A stretch of 64,000 nucleotides of DNA from Ferruginibacter lapsinanis (GTDB lineage Bacteria > Bacteroidota > Bacteroidia > Chitinophagales > Chitinophagaceae): assembly GCF_020783315.1 (NCBI RefSeq), contig NZ_CP086063.1, positions 186,001 through 250,000 of the forward strand, given 5' to 3'. Shown here piece after piece: positions 63,491 through 64,000 of this stretch. The translations under genes were made by a program, and so were the position numbers. Position 1 is the stretch's first letter. The number at the start of each line of letters is the position of its first letter. The notes under the pieces were generated by a model. The model did not search any database. It saw nothing but the letters and a program-made list of their open reading frames with translations, and was not told the origin of the DNA.

Positions 63491-64000
63491 TTATTTGATC
63501 TCAAGGTTACCCGGTATTCGGAATTTCTTACCGGTCTTTACGGTAATTTTTGTGCCGGGGTACATTTCCTGCGTTTTATTTAAAATACATTCTCCATTGG
63601 CTACGGGATCAATAATGATCTCTGCACAGGCGGCGGTAAGCGGCGATGGAGGCACCAGGTTATTGGCCCAGTTTGATGGTACATCCCAGTTGCCCGTACC
63701 GATGAAGGTGTAGGTTGGCGGGATGATGCTAAAATAAGCATCACTCAGATCGTACACTGCACTATTGCCTGCCGAGCTTACTCTTAGCAAAACAGTGGTG
63801 GAGGCAATTGTATTAGGCACTGCCCACACATAGCTGTGCGTTGTGGTGCTGTAATTGCTTACAATATTTGTCCAGCTGCTGCCGGCATTGGTAGAGTACG
63901 CAATGGTATAGGTGCCGATGGTGGATGTTTCGTTCCAGTTGATGGTATAATTTGAACAGGCATAAATGGTGTCTGCGTTACCGTTAGGCGTTACCAACAT
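63491..64000 (-). CDS. C-terminal part of a large surface or adhesin-like protein
   Basis: The last 169 residues of a gene that continues beyond the window. The sequence is rich in Thr, Ser, Asn, Trp and beta-strand patterns: TINWNETSTIGTYTIAYSTN is an Ig/fibronectin-like repeat, and YTFIGTGNWDVPSNWANN is the GxGxW-N-x-SNW motif of G8-like or exported Bacteroidota surface proteins. No typical type IX secretion C-terminal domain is seen; it ends in IPGNLEIK. The start given is the window edge, not a real start. Confidence 0.75.
   Translation of the reverse strand: MLVTPNGNADTIYACSNYTINWNETSTIGTYTIAYSTNAGSSWTNIVSNYSTTTHSYVWAVPNTIASTTVLLRVSSAGNSAVYDLSDAYFSIIPPTYTFIGTGNWDVPSNWANNLVPPSPLTAACAEIIIDPVANGECILNKTQEMYPGTKITVKTGKKFRIPGNLEIK

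Noticed and set aside
63432-63713. 93-aa ORF on the plus strand
   Set aside because: It runs over a REP-like palindrome and antisense to the surface-protein gene; no family signal.

Overview
The window is an AT-rich chromosomal segment from a member of the Bacteroidota, most likely Chitinophagaceae or a close relative. The evidence is a 14-gene nuo operon with a short NuoG, ExbB-ExbD-TonB modules whose TonB proteins share a family-specific N-terminus, proteins typical of the phylum (DUF2279, the 170-aa protein often labelled 'ABC transporter ATPase', the HipA-like kinase with DUF3037), almost no Shine-Dalgarno sequences, and many promoters with the Bacteroidota -7 box TAnnTTTG. No rRNA, tRNA or CRISPR array was seen.

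Layout. 1-890: start of mnmE, cut by the window edge. 940-4616: exbB-exbD-exbD-tonB transcribed leftward, a terminator, then a third exbD. 4831-6114: MacB/FtsX-type permease. 6195-20770: the nuo operon (A,B,C,D,E,F,G,H,I,J,K,L,M,N in order), leftward, with a good promoter before nuoA. It carries two extra genes for exported proteins: an NTF2-like protein between nuoE and nuoF, and an orphan between nuoJ and nuoK. 20882-24700: leftward operon of a second TonB-like protein, a small membrane protein, a PstS-like lipoprotein and a TPR protein. 24822-30387: rightward housekeeping block (LMW phosphatase, hisS, rlmN, a Spy-like protein, two pseudouridine synthases). 30384-40146: LtaS-like sulfatase, PAP2 phosphatase, CNNM/CorC protein, prolyl oligopeptidase, two tandem paralogous 73-aa orphan proteins, a cytoplasmic trypsin-like protease and nnr. 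40165-45067: leftward pgm-prc-orphan operon. 45140-59902: mixed accessory and housekeeping genes, including a membrane Fe-S protein and a CCG-domain protein (HdrC/HdrB-like halves) lying 8 kb apart, a MATE exporter, an ATP-grasp/LysE/DinB operon, a HipA-like kinase/DUF3037/OYE operon and a double-OmpA protein.

59903-64000 is the plastic end. It holds a complete IS3-family element with a -1 frameshift signal, a small protein resembling the N-terminal domain of some HNH or restriction endonucleases, an orphan helical protein, a 42-bp tandem repeat array with exact period, two REP-like palindromes, and the C-terminus of a large surface protein.

Functionally the window joins proton-pumping complex I with periplasmic energy transduction (two TonB systems) and envelope biogenesis or quality control. 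The least explained items are the paired 73-aa proteins next to a protease, the two exported proteins inside nuo, the TonB/PstS-like/TPR operon, and the 42-bp repeat array.
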